Part shown: piece by piece, positions 54,801 to 64,000 of the stretch
How the letters are laid out: each line of letters opens with the position of its first letter
How positions within the stretch are numbered: the stretch's first letter is position 1
Assembly: GCF_964204645.1 (NCBI RefSeq)
Contig: NC_134025.1
Coordinates: 16,462,001 to 16,526,000 of the forward strand
Reading direction: 5' to 3'
Length of the DNA stretch: 64,000 nt
Source: Tubulanus polymorphus
Taxonomy: Eukaryota > Nemertea > Palaeonemertea > Tubulaniformes > Tubulanidae
Made by a program: the position numbers and the translations under genes
The notes under the pieces: generated by a model
What the model saw: the letters and a program-made list of their open reading frames with translations, nothing else
The model's database searches: none
Told to the model about the DNA's origin: nothing

Positions 54801-56164
54801 ATTCGTGTTGGCGGTCGTATTGATAACTCTACTATGGCTGATTCGGCTAAGTTTCCGATTCTGTTGCCAAAGACTCATTTCACGGAGTTATACGTTTGAG
54901 CTAATCATATAGATTGTGTGGAACATTTAGCTACAAATTCCACTATAGCTGCTATACGACAGAATGTTTGGATTACGCAGATTTGTCCGTTTGTGAAGAG
55001 ACTTCTTAAGAACTGTTTACCGTGTAGAAAAAAAAACGCTTGCTGTTTTGGTGCGCCAGAAACTCCTCCTTTGCCATGGTTTCGAGTAAAAGACCAGTTA
55101 CCATTTGAGACTACGGGTGTTGATCTAACTGGTCATTTTAACGTTAAAAATCAAGCTGGAGTTATTAAGTGTTATATATGTCTTTTCACGTGCGCCGTGA
55201 CCAGAGGAGTTCACTTAGAGTTAGTTATGGATAATAGCACCGAATCGTTTATTCGTGCTTTACTAGATTTGCTGGTAGAAGATCACAGCCTTCTCTGATA
55301 TTATCAGATAACGCAACTAATTTTGTTGGTGCTAGCAAGGAGCTAGATGATTTATTTAAAACTGAATTATTACAGGATTACTTATCAACGAAAGGAATAA
55401 TTTGGAAAAGAATTCCTAAAAAATCCCCATGGTTCGGCGGATTTTGGGAAAGACTTATAGGTGTTACTAAATCGTGTTTAAAAAAGGTCATGGGACGTTC
55501 TTTAGTTACTTATGATGAGTTTATGACATTATTAGTCGAGATAGAAGCCGCTATCAACGATAGACTGTTAACGTCTGTATCAGATGACATTAATGACTTT
55601 GAGCCTATCACTCCGTCTGCGCTTATGATGGGTCGTCGTATTACATCGTTACCGGAACCGTTCGTTAGAGATGATCAGGTTACAGATCCTGATTATGAAC
55701 CGACTCCTGGATTATTATCTAAACGTGCGTCTAAACTTGCCTTGTTGTTAAAGCATTTTTGGATACGTTGGAAGACTGAATATCTAACGTTGTTACGGGA
55801 ATACTATTCTAAAACTAGTAAATCGGGAAATGTGATTAAAATCGGCAGTGTTATTCTCATACACGATTCTGATCAACCGAGGATTAAATGGAAATTGGTG
55901 TTAGTTACTAACTTGTTGCCCGGGAGAGACGGATTAGTTCGTGTTGCTAACCTCAAAACAGCTAATGGTCATACGAACAGACCGGTTACTAGACTCGTAC
56001 CGCTTGAAATAAACGCAGATCCTGACTTTGCTCATTCGTGTGAGTCGAAAGATGATAATAATGTTGTAAATAGTGATAACGAAACTGGACTTGCAGTTAG
56101 ACCAACGAGAAAAGCTGCTATTGAAGCTAAAACTAGAATTAGTGAAAAACTTAAGATGGACTAG
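54801..56164 (+). pseudogene. BEL/Pao integrase (broken)
   Basis: The zinc-binding part has paired histidines (HIDCVEH) and NCLPCRKKN. The catalytic residues are GVDLTGHF (Asp), ILSDNATNF (Asp, after a frameshift near 55290) and GGFWERLIGVTKS (Glu). The C-terminal part (55490-56164) is open: WRTKTEYL-type region, GSVILIHDSDQPRIKWKLV and a final tail to TAG at 56162. A TGA at 54897-54899 and the frameshift inactivate it. The integrase inserts the cDNA and leaves the 5-bp duplication seen here. Confidence 0.9.
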
Positions 56165-56246
56165 CTGTTCAGTAAAATTGAGTTGTGGATTAAAACTTTC
56201 ATTATCTTTATATGTGTGTTTAAGTTAACATTTTCTCCCCGGGGGA

Positions 56247-56484
56247 TGTCGGGGATTTGTGTAAGGGTTAATTACAGCTAGGGGGTTAACGTTCTGTTTG
56301 GCTGGTCAGTGTACAGGTGGATGCACGCTGGCTATTGGTCAGTTGTAACAATTGGGTCAGGGGCTTGGTCAGTCTTAATATCAATGTATTATAGAGTATA
56401 AGTTTAGTTGGCAAATAAAGTGTGTGGAGATCACACAGACATTTATATTGAACCACGTCTTGACTTCTCATAGATTTACCCACA
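56247..56484 (+). repeat. BEL/Pao 3' LTR
   Basis: 238-bp direct repeat of 49258-49495, four substitutions apart. Confidence 0.95.
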
Positions 56485-56549
56485 AAAAGTCTACTTTTTG
56501 GTTTACCTTTGTCAGCGATATGAAGTTGCCATTGATCCACTTCATGTTA

Positions 56550-56880
56550 AAAGGCGGTACGTTTTTTTATGTGAGCTTATGTTTTATTGGTGCTCGGCCG
56601 AAACGACGTATTATCGATGCGATTGAAGACATGGCGAACCTCCGTCGATGACATGGTCAACTTTGGTAATATTCTACGAAAAACTGTTTTTGGTGGGAAA
56701 ATTCTTAGCTCTTGGGTATAAAATTGCAATGACCTTGATTTGGGGGCGTCGTCTCTATGAGCGAATGTGATTGGCTGTTTCTGGGATATACGGGGAATTC
56801 CGGCCCTACTAAAATAACCATGGGAAACTATAAATGGCGAACGTTTGATTGGACTAGGTGCCGTAAACGTGCGAATCCCA
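56550..56880. repeat. Family-G dispersed repeat, copy 2
   Basis: Partner of 42840-43122. It begins just downstream of the BEL/Pao target site; sequence at 56490-56545 also resembles 27580-27640. Confidence 0.7.
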
Positions 56881-57120
56881 AATGTTCATTGCTGGTGAGA
56901 ATATAATTATTTCACATATCTGCCATAGGTATCGTTTCATTTTAATCCCCGGGATTGTTTTGATTGTCATTGAAGTGTAAGAGAACATTCACTTACAGAT
57001 AAGGCCTCTAAGTACATTAGACTGTTACATACACACTTTTACAGTATATTTTACAATGTAGCTATTGAAACTGTAACACTGCTTGCTGGCCCGTGCACGT
57101 TTGACATGAAAATACACTTT

Positions 57121-57655
57121 AGGCCATCCCAAAATAATTGTCTGTTTGCCGTAACTCCGACTCAAGTTTTCAGGATGAGTCAGTAGGTAGGTAGAAATTT
57201 TTTTTGCACAATATTTGGGCCAAAAAAAATTAATCACCTTTTCTCACATGGAAACAATATCACAAATCTGCCTTGTGCACGGGAAATTTGTGTTTAGCCT
57301 AGATTTCAAGAATAATTCTAAAATTGTAACTTCGTCCAGAGCGTCATCTCTGTGTCCAAAATAAAATAGTACATTGAATATATGTGCGCTACATAACCAG
57401 CTTAAATGTAGTCTCTTAGACTGAGTGGCAGCTTATTGGAACACTGCCAGTTTCCTGAAAAACTTTAACTAGGCCACACGTCAAGGCATTTTTCACACTT
57501 CAAACATACGTAGCTCTTACATCGGCAGTGGGTGGGCCGTTTTTATAAAAAATAAAATTTATTTCAATGAATCCCAGAAAAAAGTTTTCACTTGGCACCT
57601 TTGAAGTCGGGTCGGTCGGGTTACGGCAAACAGACCATTATTTTGGGATGGCCTC
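57121..57655. mobile_element. TIR element with 35-bp inverted ends
   Basis: The ends AGGCCATCCCAAAATAAT and its complement extend for 35 bp with one mismatch (57121-57155 and 57621-57655). The 535-bp body has no transposase. No clear target duplication is visible. It is a non-autonomous DNA transposon of unknown superfamily. Confidence 0.8.
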
Positions 57656-57709
57656 ATGAATAATCATTTAAACTTTTATAGCAGAGGATGAGCGCTGTGT
57701 TTCCTGTTT

Positions 57710-58216
57710 GATAGAATTTGTAATAAATTGTAATTTCTTGTGACCTGAAAATACTGAGCAATAAACTAGGTCTAGGTCTGAATATTTTAGTGGTAAAATC
57801 CAGGATTTATAATGATCTACTTACATACGCTGAATTTTTACGGTACCGGTATTTTAGCTTCCGCAGCCATACATTGGAAGAGATTTCCAAGACTCAATAT
57901 TCTGCCACCCTCTGATTGGTGACATCATATGAATTTTATTCTAATATTTTTTCGTATTGTGAAAAATATTTTTTCAAAAATATGAAATTGTTTCCCTGCC
58001 GCGCCTTTATGTACCCTACGAAATGTTGAATGTGGACCGTAAACAATGTATATCTTTGGTCTTATTTGACTACAAAATAATTCTTTGAGAAAGATAAAAT
58101 ACAATATAAACTTATAGAACTTTGAAGTCACAAATTAAAAAGATTTTCATAAGTAATGCCCTTGCTCCAAACAACCTCTAGCTTATTCAAGGTAAACCAC
58201 ACATTGCCCTTGGTAG
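57710..58216. repeat. Family-F dispersed repeat, copy 2
   Basis: Matches 27640-28156 in the same orientation. It starts 55 bp after the TIR element. Confidence 0.8.
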
Positions 58217-59085
58217 CTGTGGTAACCGATAACCAAAAAACACTTAACCAACATTCTTCCTATCCATTATCATAAATACATTTATTACTCTAGTCATAAA
58301 TTATCGAAATGATTTACTGCAATAAAAATGAACAAAAATACAATAAATCTCAGTTCTAAACATTTCTAGATAATAATCAAAATACGAAAAAGAGTACACA
58401 GCTAATGGATATTATATTAATTTAAATATAGACAGCTCATGATCAGGAGATCTGACTAGGATAGCACTCACATAACAAGTGTCTGTGGATAATGCCCAAA
58501 CCCATTATATGATATTTTGTATAGTATATAAGCTGCTTTATTGCGATCGATTTAGCATAGCCCTGGGAGCAGGACACATTAGATCTACTATTCATCAAAA
58601 ATCTAAATCCATGTATATACACCGAGTAGTGATAAGTAATGAAAAAGATAAAACCTAACCTCATAAGAAAACACAGGTTAACAAGTACAATCAACAATAC
58701 ATTGGTAATGAGAATTGTGCATAACAGTAGCCGCTTGAGAATATCAAGCAATTAACGATATCGGCTGCTTTGGCTACTTGCCAGTAGTGTACATTTAAAA
58801 ACAGTCACTCTAAAAAAGTCTACCTTTCGATTCAGTTGGTTTTTCTTAGTGACTGTTTGATAGTCTACTTCTGAAAAGTGAACGTTTTAAACATGTGGTT
58901 CCAATGGTGCGCGATAGCTGTAGAGGTGTGACTAAATCCACCTGATTGCAAAACCATCCGCAGTGACATTTTTGTAGTTTCTCTGACTGTAACAGCTACT
59001 CTCAAAACACATCGTTCATTTCTAAAAGTCATTTATTGAAAAGTAACCATTGTGAGATGGTATGATAATTTCCTGTTCAAAATAG
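58217..59085. other. No gene recognised
   Basis: AT-rich. A 102-codon minus-strand frame (58443-58751) is hydrophobic but has no recognisable family. ACAGTCACT and AGTGACTGT at 58802 and 58848 form a small inverted pair. Confidence 0.5.
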
Positions 59086-59088
59086 TCA

Positions 59089-59132
59089 CATCTGTGTAAG
59101 ATTTGCAGTGCATCTGTGTAAGATTTGCAGTA
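59089..59132. repeat. Two-unit 22-bp tandem repeat
   Basis: CATCTGTGTAAGATTTGCAG occurs twice in a row. Confidence 0.9.
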
Positions 59133-59165
59133 ATACGTGACAGGTTCAAAGTACGGTTAAACCCA

Positions 59166-59427
59166 CGATTGGTAGAACACTATATCCGTGTTGACGCGAT
59201 GAGGAGAGAATCCCACAATGATAATAAAAAGTCCGAAAATGAAACTTCGAGATAGTAGTTTATTTCAACGTTTCGACTATATCCTAATAGTCATCTTCAG
59301 GAATAATGCATTCCTTCATTATTCCTGAAGATGACTATTAGGATATAGTCGAAACGTTGAAATAAACTACTATCTCGAAGTTTCATTTTCGGACTTTTTA
59401 TTATCATTGTGGGATTCTCTCCTCATC
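59166..59427. mobile_element. PLE-type inverted hairpin insertion
   Basis: Arms of about 112 bp (59199-59308 and about 59312-59427) are almost perfect reverse complements. Each contains CTGAAGATGACTAT and ATAGTCGAAACGTTG, a motif layout typical of PLE terminal sequences. The insert is flanked by a 13-bp direct repeat ACGGTTAAACCCA (59153-59165 and 59428-59440), a variable-length duplication as expected for PLE. No protein-coding part is present. Confidence 0.78.
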
Positions 59428-59440
59428 ACGGTTAAACCCA

Positions 59441-59959
59441 ATTTTCTTGTTAGAACAATAGGACCTACAATTCTTGATTGATCATCATGAATTTCAGTGT
59501 GAGGATTGGGGGCAGATGAGTCCACCCCTATTCAAAATAGAGATTATCAGTCAACAAATATGGTCACCAGGACAGCCATCTTGACTTTCTTAGCGAAATA
59601 CAGCGTATAATTTGTTGAGAAGCGAACAAGTGTAATACGTAAAACTTTCATTGATTAAACTAATGACATTTTAATGCCTGCGCTACACTTTATCTAGACT
59701 TTCTGACGAGTTCACATGATGATGATGAATGTTTGATATAATTATTGGTAATAGGTTTTGAAGATAAAATGATAAGAATTTAGTATATTAGAGCAGTTCA
59801 AGTAGTCGAAATTTATACATAACAGAAGCAGTTATAAAGCAGTACAGCAGATTTTAAGCAGAACACAGAAATTTTCTTGTGGTTAGTTTGTCGTATAGCC
59901 ATAAGAAACTGGTAGGAGAGCGTAGTTGAACCGAAGTACAGAAGACAAAGAAGAAAAAG
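59441..59959 (+). other. Probable BEL/Pao leader; no LTR recognised
   Basis: The 519 bp before the gag start carry no open frame. TTGGTAATAGG near 59745 could be a primer-binding site, but I cannot confirm it. A matching LTR was not found downstream. Confidence 0.35.
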
Positions 59960-61855
59960 ATGTCAAGTCAAGAAAATACTGTAGCAGAAACAAGTGAAGT
60001 GAACGGAACTTTACTACTAGAGATCGAACTTCTGAAGCAGAAGAAATCAAGAGGAAAGGCTGCCCTAACACGGATTCGGCACAACATTGAAGAGGCTGTC
60101 CATAACAACAAAGAGCGGACCAGAATACGAGAATTCCTCCACAAATATGACGAGAAGCGGGAAGATGTTCTAGGAGTCATGATAGAGTTAAGTGAAAAAT
60201 ATGTGGTCAGCAGAGATCAACAAAGTGTGATGAAAATGTCGAAAGAAATAGAAGAAATAGAAGTCTACGCCGAAGAAATGTTAGATATGGTAACACGTCA
60301 TCTACATCAGAGAGAAAATGAGCCATCGAGTATGATAGCCCTGAGCCGAGAAGAGGTAATGGATGGGGACGACGATGAAGTTTTAAGCCAGCATACCACG
60401 GCGAGCGAGATTCAATCCGTTGCCGCAGGACAAGTAGTTACTTTGGGCCATGATATGTGGAAGCAACTCAAGAGAGTTTCTATCCCTGTATTCAATGGCG
60501 ATAGAAAAACATATGCTGATTGGAAAGCAGCATTTATGGCGTGTATTGAAAGCGCACCTGCCACAGCTGAGTATAAATTACTACAGCTGCATCAGTACTT
60601 ATCAGGAGATGCATTGAAATGCATAGAAAGTTTAGGACATTCAGCAGCAGCTTACCAGACAGCGAAAGAACGTCTAGAAAGAAAGTTTTGAGGAAAAAGG
60701 CGGCAGGTAGCAATATACAAAGAAGAACTCAATAACTTCTGTCCAATCAGGTACGGAAATGCCTGGGATCTAGAGAAGCTCGCAGTCTTACTAGATGTTG
60801 CCGTGGTAAACCTAAAAGAAGCCGGAAAAGAATCAGAACTGGGCGAAGGTTCTCTGTACCACAGTCTACAAAGAAAATTACCAGAACAGATGGTATCGAG
60901 ATACCATAGATGGGTGTTCGAGAAGTCTAAACCAGAGTCAGTAGAAACGCTGCGAACATGGATCAACCAAGAAGTGGACTTTCAAACAATAGCTCATGAA
61001 ACTGTCAAAGGTGTGTCTGCTGAAAATCAGTATAACTCAAATGTCAGTAGAAAGCCGCGCACGATGTTTGTTGGTAACAGTGGTCCAGGAAGAGGATGCA
61101 GTGTTTGTGGGACGAATCATCCCATATGGCAATGTGAAGATTTCAAAAAAATGAATATTGATGATAGATGGAACCATGCGAAGAAAAGCAAATTATGCTT
61201 CCGATGTCTTGTAGAAGGTCACCGGGGAACAAGGTGTAAAGCGACCCAGATTTGCGGAGTCAACAAATGTAAAGATACACACAACCGATTGTTGCATAGA
61301 GAAAAACTAATAAACGCCGACGCACCTAGAGCGAGCTACTGCCAGAGCGCTGCCACGGAAGGGGAGTGTTGCAACACGCAGCCATCAGAAGATGTAAGCT
61401 TGATAACTCAGAACACCAGATGCAACTGCATAACCATGAGAACAGTACCAGTGATTTTGAAAAATGGTGAGAAGAAACTTCGAGTCAACGCCTTACTAGA
61501 CGATGCAAGCACCAAAACATACCTGAACAGATACGTAGCTGCAGAACTAGGGCTGAGAGGGTCGATGGAAAAAATAACGGTAAACGTTATCAATGGACAT
61601 ACGGAGACGTTTATAACTACACCAGTAGAAGTACAGTTAGAGAGTGTGAACGGACAGGTAGATACCCTAGTCAGTGTATACACCACGGATAGAGTAACAG
61701 GCCAGATGAAAGCAGTTGACTGGAACGGCTATAGAGATAAGTGGAATCATCTGAAAGGCATACAGTTCCCACGTTTAGGAAAACGACCTATTGTAGACAT
61801 GTTAATAGGTATAGACAACATTGAACTACGTTATTCGTATAGAGATATACGCTGA
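59960..61855 (+). pseudogene. BEL/Pao gag and protease (third element)
   Basis: ATG at 59960 (MSSQENTVAETSEVNG) starts a frame that stays the same throughout. Gag has a coiled-coil-like N-terminus rich in E, K and R, and the core VSIPVFNGDRKTYADWKAAF. A TGA (60689-60691) falls after ERLERKF, where this type of gag normally continues GG. Zinc knuckles follow: CSVCGTNHPIWQC and CFRCLVEGHRGTRC, then a CX4C-H-type element. The protease has LRTVP-like MRTVPVIL and the active site ALLDDASTKTYLN. A second TGA ends this part at 61853-61855. Only two point lesions are visible. Confidence 0.9.
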
Positions 61856-62626
61856 AGATCGAAAGAGCCAGTGGCAAGATTAACACCACTTGGGTGGACT
61901 TGTATTGGTTGTCCATCAGGAAAAACGGATGGAACAACGAATATTCAGACAAACTTTGTAAGTACATACTTCAGCAAAGCCGATCAAGAACTTAGTTCAT
62001 CAGTTGAGAAGTTCTGGGAAATAGAGAACTTTGGGTCCACAAAAGAAATCCTAAGTCAAAAAGATCAACAGGCGCTCAAGACAGTGGAAGGGTCGCTAAC
62101 ATACCAAGAAGGGCGTTATGAAGTAGCAGTACCATGGAAGGGTGAAGTAAGAAAACTTGAAGACAATTACCAGGTTGCACTCAAACTTCTTGAGAACACA
62201 GAAAGTCGGTTGAGAAGAAATCCAGAAATAGCAGAGGCGTATAAAACGACGATCCAGAAATACATAGAGAAGAAATACATAGAAAAGATACCTAAAAGAG
62301 AAGACACCAGCAGAGGTCATTGGTATTTACCACATTTTCCAGTGATTCGTCCAGGTAGGTCAACGACAAAAACAAGAATAGTTTTTTATACTTCAGCGAA
62401 GTTTGCAGGCACATCACTCAACGATACGATCTATCAAGGGCCAAAGCTACAGCGAGACTTGTTTGACGTGTTGTTGAGATTCAGAAGATATCCGATAGCT
62501 ATTGTGTGTGACATCGCAGAGATGTACCTTCAAATATCTGTAGCACCTGAAGATAGGCCATACCACAGATTCCTATGGCGGGACCTGCAGACGAACAAGC
62601 CACCAGATGTATATGAGTTTAATTAA
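61856..62626 (+). pseudogene. BEL/Pao RT start, truncated
   Basis: The same frame continues after the TGA with VARLTPLGWTCIGCPSG and KFWEIENFGSTKEILSQ, the Pao linker. Fingers follow (RGHWYLPHFPVI) and motif A, YQGPKLQRDLFDVLLRFRR and IVCDIAEMYLQISVAPEDRP. The frame stops at TAA 62624-62626 after DVYEFN, exactly where motif B should begin; the downstream sequence is unrelated AT-rich DNA. The element has lost the RT palm, RNase H, integrase and 3' LTR, by truncation or deletion. It is related to, but distinct from, the minus-strand element at 23176. Confidence 0.9.
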
Positions 62627-63646
62627 GACATTTTTTTTTGATATTTTCCGTCTTTATTTTGATCTAATTGTCAGTAAAAAATCAGTCTTCTCCCATCAGT
62701 TGAATTCAATCAAATAGTTTTCACTATTTTTCATTTGTTCTGCTCATAATCTCTAATCTAGACTACCAATGTTTAATTTTGATGCTGATTAAACATACAC
62801 TCATGTAAATTTTGGTTCATATTAAGAATTTCGTTTCTTGTTAAATCTTTTGCCAGATACCCTGTTATCAATACGCATAAATACGCTGTAGTAACATATG
62901 GTTCTGATATTTGTAGTGATACGTAACAATAGACATAAACTCTATGCTGATGCTATAGTTAGGGGCAGAGTTGTATCTAGAGTGACTAGTTCAGATCTGA
63001 AGTTTCTGAAGATACTCTGTGAGGATGTGAAATGTAATGACCGATTTCCAACTCCGATTAATGATTACAATTGAGATTAATGTTGAAATTGTTAACAAAT
63101 TGTCATTAGTTATAAAGTTATGAGATAAATTCCCTTTTCATGGCAATATTAATTCAATGAAGAATTCGATTTGAAGCAATTTTCATGCAAAGGTCTGGCA
63201 TTTATTTTTGAATTCTTAAATTAGGAAGCAATCATTAATTCAGGCAAACCACTCAAACCAATTCAGGCACACCTTTAAGATAATGGATTATTTTTAATGG
63301 GAGTCTGGGGGTATTAAACACACCTGCAGATTTCCCAGGTTTATTTCCTAATTGCTAATTTGGGAGTCTGGATATTGAAGAAATTCATTTTCAGTGCTGT
63401 TATCAAAATAAACCGTTATTAGAATTAACTAGCCATTAAACACGTGCATTTGTTGCTTGCGCATTCATTTATTGACTTCGTCATATGTCAACGGAGTCTT
63501 CATAATGGCTCTGGAGACCTTTTTGCAAATAACTTGCTCACAAAATGCCGTGCACGTAAACTCATCTGTTGTACCATACACTTACGTTATGTGATAAGTG
63601 CCATTCAAAATAGAACCAAACAGAGATACTTCCTGTTAGGTAGTAA
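62627..63646. other. No gene recognised; small dispersed matches
   Basis: A poly-T start, then AT-rich sequence. Short pieces match elsewhere: 62820-62843 with 10975-10998, 63138-63165 with the reverse of 11060-11090, and 63505-63570 with 22465-22530. Confidence 0.5.
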
Positions 63647-64000
63647 TTAGGGTTTTCTGTTACATCACAGAAAACCCTATTTAGATTCGCGTGTTTCTTC
63701 TTATTATTATTTTGTCACACTATTTTCACTAAAAGAACTAAGGCTTTGTTACCTTGCCGCTGTTGTCGATACAATCCATATGATATCGTTCACCTCACTG
63801 AGATCTACAAATACTCTGCGTGTTTTTTCACGAATCATTGTTACAAAAGCACTGTGGGGTGTAAACATCGAAAATTTAGCCCCATTCAATGGGGCGACAT
63901 GTTTTTCGAGTCGTCATCCCGAAATCAACCCGCAGGCCGATTGTCACTTGGATTATCAATTCAAGTATAAATGAACTAATTTATTGCCGCAGACTTCACA
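63647..64000 (+). repeat. Family-C dispersed repeat, copy 2 (cut by window edge)
   Basis: Begins TTAGGGTTTTCTGTTACATC with the terminal hairpin (63651-63681) and follows copy 1 (11431-11790) to the window end. Short frames here are not genes. Confidence 0.82.

Larger units (their letters stand above)
49258..56484 (+). mobile_element. BEL/Pao LTR retrotransposon with both LTRs
   Basis: Identical-length LTRs of 238 bp (four differences, TGTC...CACA) flank gag-pol. The 5-bp target duplication is AAAAG (49253-49257 and 56485-56489). A polypurine tract (CGGGGGA) lies just before the 3' LTR. gag, protease, RT, RNase H and integrase are all present in order, but with at least six stops and several frameshifts. 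A foldback element (49610-50744) sits in the leader between LTR and gag. It is inserted downstream of the last recognised KCNQ1 exon in the same orientation. Confidence 0.95.

Noticed and set aside
58443-58751. 102-codon hydrophobic minus-strand frame
   Set aside because: AT-rich DNA often gives hydrophobic frames. There is no family resemblance and no supporting splice or regulatory context.
59309-59360. Certain hammerhead ribozyme
   Set aside because: CTGAAGA and GAAA flank a stem, but stem I and a suitable cleavage triplet were not found, so it is only listed as hammerhead-like.

Overview
This window is animal DNA with introns, low gene density and a very high transposon load. It holds part of one recognisable host gene and a dense set of mostly decayed mobile elements. 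The mix (three BEL/Pao LTR retrotransposons, Penelope-like elements, a CR1-type LINE with an esterase-like ORF1, hAT and piggyBac DNA transposons, tRNA-derived repeats) with an orthologue of the KCNQ1 potassium channel suggests an invertebrate bilaterian, probably marine. I cannot name the species.

The host gene is on the + strand. Six exons of a KCNQ1-type voltage-gated K+ channel lie at 20473-20599, 32877-32955, 34817-34913, 35377-35520, 47879-47989 and 48073-48168. They join in phase with GT/AG borders and run from the S2-S3 region through the S4 voltage sensor, the pore (TIGYGD filter) and S6 to the start of the C-terminal tail. The upstream exons (N-terminus, S1) and downstream exons (rest of the tail) were not found. 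Two introns of about 12 kb are filled with repeats.

Layout. 1-7250: Penelope-like elements (PLE) as an inverted copy, a 3' fragment and a longer copy split by a 4.0 kb hAT transposon (1987-5974). 7250-15200: non-coding duplications, a family-C repeat, a minisatellite. 15200-20470: a TTCGTTCGAACAA-rich array (family E), a 1.7 kb family-B repeat carrying a tRNA-like promoter region, 165-bp tandem repeats. 20473-48168: KCNQ1 exons, with a minus-strand BEL/Pao element (23176-27452, integrase lost), a second family-B copy, LINE fragments, a tRNA-derived SINE, and a nearly complete minus-strand CR1-type LINE (36493 to about 41830) whose ORF1 is split by a TTAA-flanked piggyBac-type insertion. 49258-56484: a plus-strand BEL/Pao element with both LTRs and decayed gag-pol, carrying a 1.13 kb near-palindrome in its leader. 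57121-59440: a TIR element and a PLE-derived hairpin with a 13-bp target duplication. 59960-62626: a third, 3'-truncated BEL/Pao gag-pro-RT. 63647-64000: another family-C copy.

The elements do not act together as a system. Most carry frameshifts or stops, and several nest in one another, so relative insertion order can be read: hAT into PLE, piggyBac-type into LINE, foldback into BEL/Pao, BEL/Pao into the family-E array.
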